A stretch of 64,000 nt of DNA from Lentinus brumalis (Eukaryota > Basidiomycota > Agaricomycetes > Polyporales > Polyporaceae): assembly GCA_001792895.1 (NCBI GenBank), contig MARA01000011.1, forward strand, positions 806,001 through 870,000, read 5' to 3'. Shown here in pieces: positions 46,272 to 57,479 of this stretch. Numbering within the stretch: the stretch's first letter is position 1; each line of letters begins with the position of its first letter. The notes under the pieces are model-generated. The model ran no database searches. It was not told where the DNA came from and was given only the letters and a program-made list of their open reading frames with translations. A program made the translations under genes and the position numbers.

Positions 46272-47244
46272 TCAACCTTCTCGATGACTGCTCCGCGAGT
46301 AGACAGTACGGCCGCGTGAGGTGCGCGTCCGTGCCATGTCGATTGCGCGCTGACGTCTGGTAGACAGCGGCCGCGAGAACATGCCTTTCGACATCTGCTC
46401 TTGCAACGGGGGAAGCTGCGCGTGCCAGTGTCCATCTTCATATCGCCAGCGCTCGACAAGAGGGAATGGCTTGGCGAGAAGTGGCGGGAAGACGTCGTTG
46501 AGCACTGGATGCGTCGGGACCGGAAGCCTGTTGCCAAACGCAGCGTCTTGGTAGGGAACTAGACAGGCGACCTCCCGCGGTATTGATGGACAGGGTGTAA
46601 TGACGATGGTCGGTATTGACGGGTTGTCATTCTCAATCACCAGCGGGTTATTGCTCTGAAGGCCACTACCGGTGAGCGATGCTGAGGGAATTGCAGTAGG
46701 GTGACCGCGAATACATACCCTCACAGAGGATCTCCGCCTCGCACGATGAGGCAGTGAAGGCGACGACGCCATATTCTCCGTGCTCTGAGAGTGTTTGAGG
46801 CGAGGGGGCAAGACATCTCGCTCAGCAGGCTGACACATGGAGGTGAGTTCGATAGCGTATACCGAGGTGAAACATGACGTTCGTGCTCACCTCAAAGTAC
46901 GCACCCCGTTCTGAAGCCGCAGTCTCAATGTCCACGAACAACTGAGCGAGACCCTCCACGTCGTCGTACAATGTAGTAGATAATGCATTGTACACAGGTA
47001 TGATGGTGCGTGTGCAGATATGGGATACGGTACCCCACGCAAGCTGTGGAAGCGGCCTCACGAGTTGGCACAGCTCCTCGACGTTCAAGCTCTGCGATAC
47101 GTGCACTGAGATGAAGTCCCACATGCAGGCATCAGAGCCACTCACCAGGACTTCCCTCTCATCCTCCGATGCCAAACACTGTCCTCCCACCTCGATGGTT
47201 GACGCGAACGTCCGTGAAGCAGCGAGAGACAAGCGTGCGAGCAT
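46272..47244 (-). CDS. Hypothetical protein, three exons
   Basis: I do not recognise it. Exon 1 is helical and ordered-looking: LARLSLAASRTFASTIEVGG, DACMWDFISVHVSQSLNVEE and VPQLAWG-like segments through LYDDVEGLAQLFVDIETAASE. An intron of about 60 bases after RGAYFE joins PAERDVLPPRLKHSQ, and a second joins RRRSSV to SGLQSNNPLV. The rest is Pro-rich with IPTIVITPCPSIPREVACLV and a basic, Arg/Ser-rich end (MARTRTSRGRTVYSRSSH). Clean splice sites that keep frame twice support a real gene. The ATG at 47244 may not be the true start, since more upstream exons cannot be excluded. Confidence 0.55.
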
Positions 47245-47634
47245 GACGTCCTCCGACTGCCGATGCTGTGACAGGGATAAGTGGGGGTCAATGCAAGGAT
47301 TGTCAGCTGTAAATCGACGCAGGATGACCAGTCATCTGCAGAGAGGGCAGGAGGGACATGAAGAGGACCGCGCCCAAGGAGAACGAGAGCGGGGCATAAC
47401 GAGCTCAAGTACCTATGCGCGCTGATTGCTGGCCTCCTATTGGTCCGCTTGACTCCTGCTCCCGGACCCGGACGCGCCTGACTTCCTGGATCTCAGATTA
47501 GAATCTGCGGTCCTCCCCGCGCTCGATCGCTACCCCAGACCCAGAGAGCTGGTTGCCAAGCGCATTCTGTGTGCAACTCACTTCGGGCTTGCTCTATCAC
47601 ACATGGTGCACGTACTTATACTTGTAGAGTACAT
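47245..47634. other. Intergenic
   Basis: This lies between the orphan gene and the F-box-like gene, both on the minus strand. Nothing recognisable seen. Confidence 0.45.
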
Positions 47635-48486
47635 TCACAATTCGCGCTCAGTAAAGTTCAGCACGAATCCCTCTGCCATAAACAATTCGTCTTCCCCACC
47701 CTGGGTCTCCAAGCACTTCCCCCAAGCGCGTCTCTCATACCGCGCACTCTTCACGCCCCTGAAGTGTTCCTCCCTCACCTCCCTCAGTTTCGCCTCCTCC
47801 ACCGCCTTCGCATAGGTTCCGACACTGAAGCGATTCGGGTACGCCACATATATCCCGGCGTGACACTTCCGTTCCTTCCACACCTCCAACCGCCGCAGCT
47901 GAGGCAGCCGCTCGACGATCCTGCTGAACCGCTGTCCGCGGTCCAGCTCCCTCAGCAGCACGAGCGGGTTCGGGTCCCAATGGACTGCCGCCACGGGGCT
48001 CTGGCGCTGCAGCTCTACGCAAACGGACGTGAGGATCCCGCTGTGCGTTGCGATGGCGTCCAGCATCAGAGCGAGCTCCCTCTCGCCCAGCCCTTCCGGC
48101 CCCAGAGCTCTGTCCGTGAGCGGCCCGTTAGGCCAGTACCCCGCCAGAGGCTTGTAGAACACCACGTGGCGCAGGCGATTGATGTGCTGCGTAGGCACCG
48201 TGAGGGCCCTCGCGCACTTCGTCTCCATCGACTCCGTGCTGTCCAAGGATGTGCCGCGAAGCGTGGGTAGTGTGAAACGGAAGGTGTTCAGCTCGTAGAA
48301 GAGGGCTGCAGCCTCGTCGTACACGGCTCTGCTGGTAAGGAGGAGCGACAGCTGGGGCGCAATGGATCGACCTTCATCGCCATCTGCAGTACGGACGAGG
48401 GAGTGCGTGAAGATGACCGCGTTCGCGAAAATGAGGGCGCGAAGCTCGGGAGGACATGCAAGGATTGAGAATGAGACTTCAGCCAT
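47635..48486 (-). CDS. F-box-like fungal protein (DUF7730-type)
   Basis: A single exon gives 283 residues starting MAEVSFSILACPPELRALIF. The pattern of a short N-terminal PPELR..IF box followed by LTSRAVYDEAAALFYELNTF is typical of a large family of fungal F-box-like proteins in which the N-terminal helices bind Skp1 and the rest is a variable substrate part; that role is inferred. The middle has HINRLRHVVFYKPL and LDAIATHSGILTSVCVEL, and the C-terminus has LPQLRRLEVWKERK and YAKAVEEAKLREVREEHF. The start is the ATG at 48484-48486; the longer frame would use TTG. No intron is needed. Confidence 0.65.
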   Translation of the reverse strand: MAEVSFSILACPPELRALIFANAVIFTHSLVRTADGDEGRSIAPQLSLLLTSRAVYDEAAALFYELNTFRFTLPTLRGTSLDSTESMETKCARALTVPTQHINRLRHVVFYKPLAGYWPNGPLTDRALGPEGLGERELALMLDAIATHSGILTSVCVELQRQSPVAAVHWDPNPLVLLRELDRGQRFSRIVERLPQLRRLEVWKERKCHAGIYVAYPNRFSVGTYAKAVEEAKLREVREEHFRGVKSARYERRAWGKCLETQGGEDELFMAEGFVLNFTEREL

Positions 48487-48870
48487 ATGATCAAGGGAGT
48501 GCAATGAAGGACAACGTCAAGATCGATCTCTCGAGCCAGTCGAAATAAGTATGGGCCGCATCCAACTGCGGTGGGCGGTACGTACAATGCAAATTATGTC
48601 AGCCTCATGGCAGACGATGACTCGTATGGGCTTCTCAGTATATGACATGCTGGGTACGACAGATGGGGTTCCGAGTCTATGTGCGAAGTGAGAACGAATG
48701 AGGTATTGCTACAGATGAACCAGCGACCAAATAGAGTACGCGAACGAGCAGAGCAAGATGAACGTATGTGCTACAACGTGCTAATGCGACGAGCCAATGC
48801 ATGCGATAATAATATGCGAGGGAGCGATTGGGTGAGGATGCGCGGAGTCCCAAGAGAGCAAGAAGGAATG
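48487..48870. other. Intergenic
   Basis: It is the upstream flank of the F-box-like gene and 3' flank of the next gene. Nothing recognisable seen. Confidence 0.45.
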
Positions 48871-50766
48871 CTAGTGAGTAGTAGCGAAAACTGCGTCCCA
48901 GGGGATCGTCCCGGAGCCTGAGCCTACGGTGGAAGCGGAACTCGCAACACCAGCCAGATCCCAGTCGAACCCACCATTGAACGCCTGCCCGGTACGAAGG
49001 GCCGAAGACGACGCATCCATTCCAGGTTGGAACCATGACCAGTTCGGGTCGAAGACTGCCCCGTGCTGGTTCATGGCTAGCCATGACTCCATGTCCATTC
49101 CGTCGAGCATGGTCGGGTCGAAAGAGTCGTCGCACCCGGTCTCCTCGAGCCCGTCCTCCTGGAACACACCATCCTCGAACTCCATGACATCCTCGTCCTC
49201 TTCCGAGAGATCGTGGCTCGAGATGTCGAGAGGAGGCAAGGCGAGGATAGGCTCGGACCGCCGCCTGACAAAGTCGTTGGGATCATAGTGATGCCCAGAC
49301 AGTAGGATCGGCGGCTTGAAACCTCGGACCGGTTTGGGATGCTTGAGCTCGACAGGACGTGGGAGCTGTGTTTGATTGGGAGCGATCGATGAAGGCAGCG
49401 CGGAGTTCGAAGCCGAAGTCGACGCCAGATTATCTGCGATTGGGCGCATCATGAAGTCTGTGGGGACAGGAACGGGCGGGATCTGCGACGGCACGTCGCG
49501 CGAGGAAGCAAAAAATGGTGCGGATTGGAGAGCGGTGAGGGTGGCGGGTTCGCTATGTCGCCTCGCCTCGGTAAACCTGCCTGCTGCACCCGAGGGGATT
49601 GGGTGGGGTAGGTGTGACAGGTCGAACGTGAAGCAGTCGGTGGGAGAGAGGGGCGCGGATCCTGAGACGTAAGAGGGCTCATGCGTGCCCTCCATCTTCC
49701 CGTCCAGACCGAACCAGAAGTGCTGTCCAAAGAGAGCTTGAGGGTCCTCGGAAGGCCAGCCGATACATGCTTCGCTAGGCGCAGGTGTCGTCACCGCACT
49801 GTCAGACGCAGGCGTGGGGTAGTCCTCGGGAGAATATGGAGAGAAGGAGGCAAAACTCGAGCGCGACATGGAGCTGGAACGTGAAGCCGGTGAAGGCGGG
49901 TATGGTGGCAGCGTGTCGATCCCGTAGTCCATCGCAGGTGAGACGATGCCGTCTCCAGCATATAGGCAGGGAAACATGCCATGGGTAAGATCTGGGATGA
50001 CAAGAAGTGAGACAGGATCACACATCTTGATACGTATTGAGTACTGACCTGTACCATCATATGCTTCGAACAGGGGGTCCGGGACATCGCCGTTGCAAGA
50101 GGGCGCTCCGCCCTGAGAAACAGCGCCCTGGAAGCCAGGAACTGCATAGACGTCAAGAAATGATAGTTGAGTTGCTTCCGAACCAAGGTGGTAGTCCATC
50201 GGAGGGGTTGCGATCGAGGAACGGAACGAAGGGGAAGGGTTGGTGGCAGAGGCGGCAGCCTCGAACGGAGAGGATATATAGCCATCTCGACGGGTGGCGT
50301 TGGCTGTGGGCGACACGGGAGAATCCCCAAGGTCTTCGTTACTATCGCAAGCACGTTGCCACGCATTGTGATGCCCCGGAGGAGGGTAGGAAAGGATGCT
50401 TTGCGGAAGATGCCCCGTAACCTGAGGACAAATCGAGACAGATCAGCCCGGCGTTCCGGCAAATTAGTTCGTTCTGACAATAGATTTTTGGACACAAAGG
50501 ACGCGGTTTTGATGCATGAGGCAGACCGCGGCGCATACAGTGGACAATCCGAGGGCGAATGCTTGTTTCGCTTCAATTGTCGTCGCGAAAGAGACTCACC
50601 GACTGGTCGTGGCTGCGACCCTCGTTTGGCGCACAGCAGGTCAGAGGGTGCGCTGCGGCACCACAGGATGATGGGTCGCGTGCATGGGCCGTCTTTGCTC
50701 GCTTGGCGGGTGGCGGGGAGAGAGGGTGGCGGGGGAGAGGGCGCGTTTGTGGGGAGAGAAAGACAT
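48871..50766 (-). CDS. Acidic low-complexity protein, possible transcriptional regulator
   Basis: I do not recognise a family. The main exon is Ser/Pro-rich (PYPPSPASRSSSMSRSSFAS, SPYSPEDYPTPASDS), then has an ordered-looking block LKHPKPVRGFKPPILLSGHH, a basic patch FVRRRSEPIL and a strongly acidic stretch (LSEEDEDVMEFEDGVFQEDG), and ends in WDAVFATTH. Acidic plus aromatic residues near the C-terminus are like activation domains; that is inference. Upstream, the frame is kept through LPQSILSYPPPGHHNAWQRA after an intron ending at about 50,422. A plausible first exon starts at the ATG 50764-50766 (MSFSPHKRALSPATLSPRH), but how it joins the second exon is unresolved. Confidence 0.5.
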
Positions 50767-50808
50767 GGAGGGAGGATGGGGAGGGGGCGGGGGGCGAGAG
50801 GGCGAGGG

Positions 50809-50814
50809 ATTATA
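50809..50814 (-). promoter_or_regulatory. TATA-like element before the acidic-protein gene
   Basis: TATAAT on the minus strand (in GCTTATAATCCC) lies 43 bases upstream of the candidate ATG at 50766. It supports that start weakly. Confidence 0.35.
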
Positions 50815-52080
50815 AGCTTCTTCTGGCGGCATTGCGCAGGGACGCGACAAGAGTCGAGCACGGAAGCTGTGAGATCGGTGAGAGACCGCAAGCGAGAAGC
50901 ATCCAAGAGTGTTCCAAGTCAGGCCGGATGCGGAAGTGCGACCACAAGCCTGTCCGGAAGCCAATTATCGTCCGCTTCGCAACGCATCTGAACGTTGATA
51001 GCCATCAGCCTCTCCTCCGGCCAGACTGCGCTCGCCCCGCACTCGTAAGGACCCACCACGCCTGTCAGTGCCGCTAATAGCCTCGCCGCCGTCTGTCGTA
51101 ACCCCGTCATCCTGTCTTCCATACTTCTGCGCCCATCAGCGTCCGTAGCACCTCCACCTCTCCTCATTCCAATTATCCCAGCTGCATCACACCATAACAC
51201 AACACGATCATTGATGCTCGCTCACTTTGAACCTACGCACGGGACAGCCTTCTCCGAGTGACCCAGTGATACGAGGTGATACGCCGGCGCCGCACATCGC
51301 CCGCAGGGGCGCCCTGCGGTTATGCTGCCTTATGCAATCCCCGCCTCTTCTCGGCTGCGGATGTCTTTTTTTCGCCTCTTCTTGGCGGAAGCTATTAGCC
51401 GTCCAACTCCATGGCCACGTACTAGTCTACGCCCCCAGTTTCTCCCATCGCCCGAGCTTCCTGGATACCTTCGCCGCACGATGCCTGGAGCTCGGATACC
51501 CAGGGATAAGTATCCGGACAACGCGCCGATCGCATGTTCACTAAGCCGCTGTCCGACACCTCCGTCTTCCCTGACGGGCTCATGCAAACCGATGTGCCTG
51601 GATGTCCAGGAATGATCTCACTCGGAGCGAAGTCTTGTTGGCATGACACACGAGCGTACAATAACAGCAGCTTTGTCTCCGTGCATGATACGCCCGCCTG
51701 CGAGTGAGATGGACAACAACTGCCTTCGGGATCTGGGCGGCCCATTTCCTAGAGTTCGCCGTTCGCGCCTAGAAACATCCGAGTCAAACAACACGTGTGT
51801 GGGCTTCGAGGCGAACTCTGCTTACCGGGCGGAATGGCGGCCACTTCGGGACCTACAGTATGTCGACTGTGCACGGCACGTCGACTCGTTGGAAACCGAA
51901 GTGCCCATATATGTGGTGACATGCCACGCCACCGGACGTTCAAGCTGGTTCTGACTGGTACGGCTAATCGGACATCAGCGCTGGACCGCGGTAGGAAGCA
52001 GCCTGCCAGCAGCTGCGACGCTCTCATGGAAGCCGCCGCATGCATGAATGAACGAAGATGACTGCAGCACTTACACGCTG

Positions 52081-52140
52081 ATGTAGGAGCCAGAATTCGA
52101 ACCCGGGATACCTCCTGAAGCTTGACTTTCGTGCTCATGT
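52081..52140 (-). other. tRNA 3'-half-like sequence (B-box, T-arm)
   Basis: The minus strand reads GGTTCGAATTC (52093-52103), close to the pol III B-box GGTTCGANTCC. CCGGG and TCTGG flank the loop as a five-pair T-stem with two G-T pairs, followed by CTCCTAC. Upstream TCAAGCTTCAGG looks like the anticodon side of a Leu(CAA) tRNA. No matching 5' acceptor strand or A-box was found within about 120 bases, so this is likely a remnant or chance match. Confidence 0.3.
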
Positions 52141-53153
52141 TGTCGATATTCTCCCGGAGTCCACGGAGGAAAACAGTCCTGCCTGCTGTGAGCATGAGCT
52201 GGCAGTTGCATACGTATCACTCACTCTGTAGGTTCTATCGCCGAATGTTGCGGCCAAGTATGACGAAATGAATGAACATCATTTCCTATTGGTGCCGCAC
52301 GAGACCTTGCCTCCCACGTCGCCGTAAGTTCGCCCATGCAGTGTGGCGGCTATCTGCCGACATGGCTGTATGTGGTCTGTCTGCAGACAGTCTAGGAGTC
52401 AGCTTGAAAGCGCTGCCTCAAGCAAGGACGTACGTTCTGCCACAGCACCGGGGGATACCTGCTTAGTGCCAGAGCCGCTCTATGAGCGTTCAAGCGAACC
52501 AGTTGCGCCGCGCCGCACTTCTCGAGCTTCACCGCGCCGCGGTGAGAACCCTCAGTCTGCTTCCGTAACGGCGTCCGGTGACGACATGGCTTTCAAAGTT
52601 GTGATCTTGCGTTCTGTATGCGCCTCAACAGACAGGTGCATCCGCACGTCGCACCTATCCAATTACAACAGCGAGGGTTGTCCACGCCGGAATGCCCTAC
52701 GCCGACGAAGCTATGTCTGTAGCACCCAGCATGTCAGCAGGGGCGGAGAAGCGCACGACATCAAAGTTTGTTCGCGTTCTGATCAGTCATGGAGGTTATC
52801 TTGTGGGCATCCGGATATCCGATGCACTATATGACCGTGGCGTGCACGCTGCGGTTGGATATCTGCGCGCGGCGTGGTGGACATCAGCCACACTTCACAG
52901 GCACGCCAGAGGAATCACTCACATATGGTACACGTGTTACGTTCTTGGTCTGTCAGTTACAATGTGAGTTCGAGCGTATACGATGGGAACGGTCGTGAGA
53001 CAACCACTATTCCTCTGCGATGAGCATGGACGGTGACAGAAAATAGGAACGGTCAGTGGGACATCATGATTGTAGATCAAAACGAACAAATCAGAGGCTG
53101 CGGGACCTTATGCTGCGGGATCACATCTGCGGTCGCCCGATGCCTGGATATCT

Positions 53154-55462
53154 TCAGTCGAAGAAAGGGATATCTGACTGTGGTTTATGCATAGTGAGTG
53201 TCGGCCGCAACGAGAAGATAGGGACACTCGCCGAAGGCGTCTCCATCGTGTACTTCTCCTCCAACAACCCGGTATATGCTCGCTGTGCCCACTGGTCCAG
53301 CTGGTGCATCTGTTCTTTCAACGATACAGATGAGTAACCCCCCCAGATCTTGAAGACCGCCGGTAGAGCCTTCCAGATGCGCTCGCACAGGGGGAGCGTC
53401 TCGGAGAGCGGGCGGCCGCCATGCCAGTATGCTTCGAGCGCAACCTTCAAAAAATCTGCAGCCAGTCCCTGCGTCAGCTGCCAGCCCAAAGGAGACAACA
53501 GCGAGGGCAAAAGAACGCACAAGGGAAGAACTCATCGTCCGGCGGATACATCTCCGCCGCCTTCTGGTAGAACTTGGCCGCCGCAGCAAGCATCCTCGCC
53601 GCCTCCTCTGCTTCATTGTCCTTCTTCGCGCTCAAGCCCTGTTGCAGGAAGACTGCTCCGAGCGTACTGTATGGAGGATCTCATGTCAACATGGAGATAT
53701 ATCGCCGAGCGGCAGCGGTCATAAGGAGGGTAATACATACGCATGCGCATCCGCGACGGGGAAGACATGGAAGGAGTACCAGGCTCCCTTGTCCATGGGT
53801 TCATCGTCCCCATCCTTCGGGAAGTTCTTCGTCGTCTCATCGACCATCTGATTCGCCATGTCAATGAGTTCCTCTACGGTGTATTCGGAGTCGCCCTCGG
53901 ACTCCCTCAACGCCTGCAGATGATGTGAAAATCGCCATTCAAAGACACAAGAAAAGATGGGAACTCACGCTCAGATACGCAGCCATCCGGATGCGCTTGA
54001 TGGCGCGGACAAACGTCTTCTGGAAGATGTATCCGCGCTCTGAGTTCGGGACGTCGTGCCAAGTGCTAGCGCCCCACTCGAGCACCTCGACGATGCTGTT
54101 GTAGTACTGCATCGCCGTCGCCTTGTTCTGTCCGCTTCTGTCCACGAAGTATGCACGGAAGAACCACGCCCTGCAGATGCACGTCAGCGGATGGCCAGAC
54201 GCTCAGTCATCTCCGACCCGCTTCTCACCGGATGGTCGAAGCCAGTGCGAGACGCGTCGGCTTCCATCCCTTCTCCTTCAGGAGCTTGACCGCTTCCTCC
54301 TTCACAGTCTCAGCGCCACCTTCCGGCCATCCGCCGAACGCAGTGAGCTCGAACTGCACTGCACGCCGTAAACCACCCGCATCTTCCGTCAGGACCCGTA
54401 GGACACAGAAATACATAGGAGACAGCACCTTGAAGCTGCAGCAACTCAATCCAGTCTTCCGAGTCCATGTGGAATACACGCTGATCCCGCAGCAGGCCGC
54501 CAACGATCGCTTGTAGAGCCTGCAGTCAGCGTGAACGACTGCATTCCACATGTGCATGTATGCGCGGGTCATTACGTTCAGGTTTCCTTCGATGCCAGTC
54601 TCCGTCTTCTTGAGCTGCTTCATGTATCGCACGCCCTCGGAGAAGTCCTGATGGGGATCGTCAGGGCAGCACGATCGCGTACAAACCAAGGTCTTCACCT
54701 TGTAGGCGTTCATGAGGGGCCACGCCTGACATCGACGAGTGAGACGCTGCGGGGGATATGACACTTGGTACCCACACAACTGTTCAGGACGTTGTTCGCG
54801 GTCAGGATATCTTCCATCTCGAGGGCTATAACCCAGGGTAGTTTGACGTCGGACGGAATTGCTTGCAACCTGTCGCTCTCCATCGTCCTGCTTTGGCGTG
54901 CCTCCAGGCCTTCTTGGGACTTCCTCAGGCCCTCCTCATACTGTGACCTGAGCTGCGTGTCTTGATCGGAGAGCTCTTCCGAGGGAAGAGTCCCGAGTGC
55001 GGCCTGCCATGCCTTGATGCTTAGTTCGTACAGATGCAGCTCCTGCGGTTGGGTCAGCCAAGCGAGCTCATAAGGATACCGAGGTGAATCACATAGGCGG
55101 ACTTTCCAAGTCTTGCCCAGGCCTTTCCATACTTTGGATCTAGTTCGACAGCCTGAGATGCCATGTGAATCACGCTGCGATTGGAAGTCAACGAGCTCTA
55201 ACCTTCTGCGCATCCTTGGCCGCATCCAAATACCTGCCAGTGATCAGCCACAGAACGCACTGTGTGCATGAGCGATGTCGGCTTACTGCTTGAGCGCGAT
55301 GTAAGTGGCTGCGCGGTTCGCGTACAAGACCGCGTTCCCGTCATCGAGCTTGATGGCGTCGGAATACTTCGATCGAGCCTGCGCGTAGTCGCCCTGGCTG
55401 TGGAAGGCGTTACCCTCGGCCTTGAGCTGCTCAACGCGTGCCTTTGTGTCGTCAGATGCCAT
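53154..55462 (-). CDS. TPR-repeat protein
   Basis: It starts MASDDTKARVEQLKAEGNAF and continues with TPR units: HSQGDYAQARSKYSDAIKLD, NAVLYANRAATYIAL, YLDAAKDAQK and AVELDPKYGKAWARLGK, as in Sti1/SGT-type co-chaperone TPR domains. A linker and a conserved-looking helical body follow (LPWVIALEMEDILTANNVLN, DFSEGVRYMKQLKKTETGIE, RAYMHMWNAVVHADCRLYKR, GYIFQKTFVRAIKRIRMAAY). A last repeat-like part is FYQKAAEMYPPDDEFF and ALEAYWHGGRPLSETL. About eight introns. Binding of a chaperone C-terminus is possible by analogy; the body is not a family I can name. The ATG at 55460-55462 opens the first TPR. The stop is at 53154-53156. Confidence 0.8.
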
Positions 55463-55969
55463 GTCAATCCTACATCCGAGACCCTCCCTGTCAGTGTAAG
55501 TAGAATGGATGGGTGTGAGATCGTCCTCGGCTGTGTGGACTCTTCCAGGGCACATAAGAAGCTTGCCCGAAGAGGAAAGCACATGACCCCAGAGGTTACG
55601 CATGCAAGAAATTGAATGGCAGACGACCAGGACCACAGACCGGTGGACTCAGGACGATGCGTCCGGGTTGCATTACGGAGGACTGCGAATAAACCGCAGT
55701 CAACAGGATACAGATTAGGGCGACTCACGGCGAAGATCTGGATGGAGGAGCTCGAGCGAACCGGTCACTGCTACGCGAGCATCGGGAAGACGGGAGAGCG
55801 AGAGGGTAGGGAGGGAACGATCAAACACCGGGACGCTGCGTGATTACAGACTAAGAGACACCATCATACACGATACTGGGAACATAACCTCCACCCTGAG
55901 TGAACGCCAATCCTTTCCATCCTCCTCCTTGTATGCGTCACAAGGAATTGCAGCAGTTCCTGAGAGCGC
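55463..55969. other. Intergenic
   Basis: Promoter of the TPR gene and 3' flank of the RRM-like gene. Nothing recognisable seen. Confidence 0.45.
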
Positions 55970-56821
55970 TCACTCGCTCATCACAAGGCCCGCCATCGCC
56001 CGCTGCACCTCCGGCGCCCCGTTTCCAGCAACACCCACCATGCGCGGGGCAGCCCCGGGTGCCTCATTCCCAACGCAGCGCCCAACATCCTCTTGCCAGG
56101 ATCTCCGATGCGCGGAGCACCGTGGTCAGGCTGGGCAGCGAGGACCGCAGGGTCGTTAGCGGTCGGATCCATGGGAGAGACATCCGGACCGAGCGAGGAA
56201 GAAATGAGCGCGTTGAGAGTGGGATGTGCAGGAATGTTAGGAAGGGTGGGCGAGGGCTCGCGATCGCGGTCGCGCGCACCTTGGTCGACCGTATTGACGT
56301 TCGGGTGAGCGCTGCCGTTGGACGTGTTGTTGTTGCGGTACGAGTGGCTGAGGGAGACGCCGCGGGCATGCGAGACGGAGTTGCGGACGTTGTGGCCCCG
56401 GCCAGAGTTGTTGTGCGTGCGGGAATTGACTGTTGCGATGACCTCCTGTGCGTCGGGGCCGTCGTACGGCTTTATGGTAGCGGTGCCCGAGGAGTTAGGC
56501 GAGGTGAAGATGGAGGGAGGGAATGCGAGCGCATGGAGGTAGGCCCGCTTGGCTGCAGAGCCAGTATGTAAGTACGCGGAGTGGATGGCTATCACCGAGT
56601 TTGTGCTCAGCGCAGGGTATAAGCCACGCACCTACGGTCGCGTCATTGAACACAATCAAGAGGCTGGTGTCGTTAATCCACTTGATCTTGAAGCCGCCGT
56701 TGATGCTGTCCCACTCGGAGAACGCGGCTTGGATGTCCCTGGTCTTGAGCTCCTTCGGGAAGCCAGTGAGGGAGAGGATGCGCGTAACGCAGGCGGAGAG
56801 CTGGGAGAGAGCAGCAGCCAT
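55970..56821 (-). CDS. RRM-like protein of R3HCC1L type, apparent frame break near the end
   Basis: Exon 1 begins MAAALSQLSACVTRILSLTG and carries an RRM-like fold: FPKELKTRDIQAAFSEW, GGFKIKWINDTSLLIVFND, then across an intron AKRAYLHALAFPPS. Human R3HCC1/R3HCC1L proteins have the same order (FP.EF.T.DL, GF.IKWVDDTHALGVF). RNA binding is therefore possible but the fold in this group is not proven to bind RNA. A disordered linker follows, then KRMLGAALGMRHPG. Here the frame ends in an unrelated tail at 55981; adding one G to the G4 run opposite 56053-56056 instead gives AAPRMVGVAGNGAPEVQRAM ending AGLVMSE at 55970-55972. The start is the first ATG of the exon. Confidence 0.68.
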
Positions 56822-57479
56822 CGTGCAGGGGTATGGACAGGCGGCGTGGCGTGTGGTGCTGTGTGAGCGGCGTGTGGAGGGGTTGGGGAGGAAGACTTAA
56901 AGATGAGAGAGCTATACGTTAAGCGGACGAGAGGGTGGGTGTAGACGGAAGGAGCGGGAGATGGTCGTACAGAGAATTTCGGACAGAGCCAAGAAGCACA
57001 CAGCGCCGGTGCGCATCAGGCGCGGCCCCGCTAAGGACACACGGCGGCTTCTTCCATCACTTTCTGACGGTCTCTCACCAGTAAGAAAATCGTAAGTAAT
57101 CCGCAGTCCACATAACAATCCACACTTAACCGTCTCCGCAGGGAGGTTAAGCCAACGTGGAAGGTGTGTATCTATCGCAACCATCGCACGCCAGGACACA
57201 TCTGGACCTGTTTGTCCCCTCCATAGCAGCCAGTACGACATCGGGCGGAGATCAGCTTTTGTACTGTTTCTCCGAATACGAGCAAGTTCTCATGTGCCTT
57301 GAGGCGAAGTAACGTACACTCACTCACCCTCGCCAGTACTCCAATTGAGTCAGCACGCTCGCTTGCCACATATCGTGTGCACATTTACTAGCAGGTGCAA
57401 GTGAGCCTGAATCAGTCTCTCTGGCAAATCCGCAGACTCTCTGGTTGCAGCGTCGTCCGAGCTGTCGACCAAGACCACC
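56822..57479. promoter_or_regulatory. Divergent promoter region, RRM-like and Fic genes
   Basis: It lies between divergent starts. No TATA box is certain. Short frames only. Confidence 0.45.

Larger units (their letters stand above)
50767..53153. other. 2.4-kb gene-free stretch
   Basis: The part next to 50,766 is the promoter and leader of the acidic-protein gene, with a TATA-like element. The rest holds short frames only and, at 52.08-52.14 kb, a piece resembling the 3' half of a tRNA gene. No transposon or repeat array seen. Confidence 0.5.

Noticed and set aside
48484..48504. Longer start of the F-box-like protein
   Set aside because: The upstream codon is TTG; the ATG at 48486 fits the family N-terminus.
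50641..50964. The open frame containing MSFSPHKRALS as a separate 107-residue gene
   Set aside because: It ends by stop just where a splice would be expected and its composition continues that of the downstream exon, so it is better treated as the first exon of that gene.
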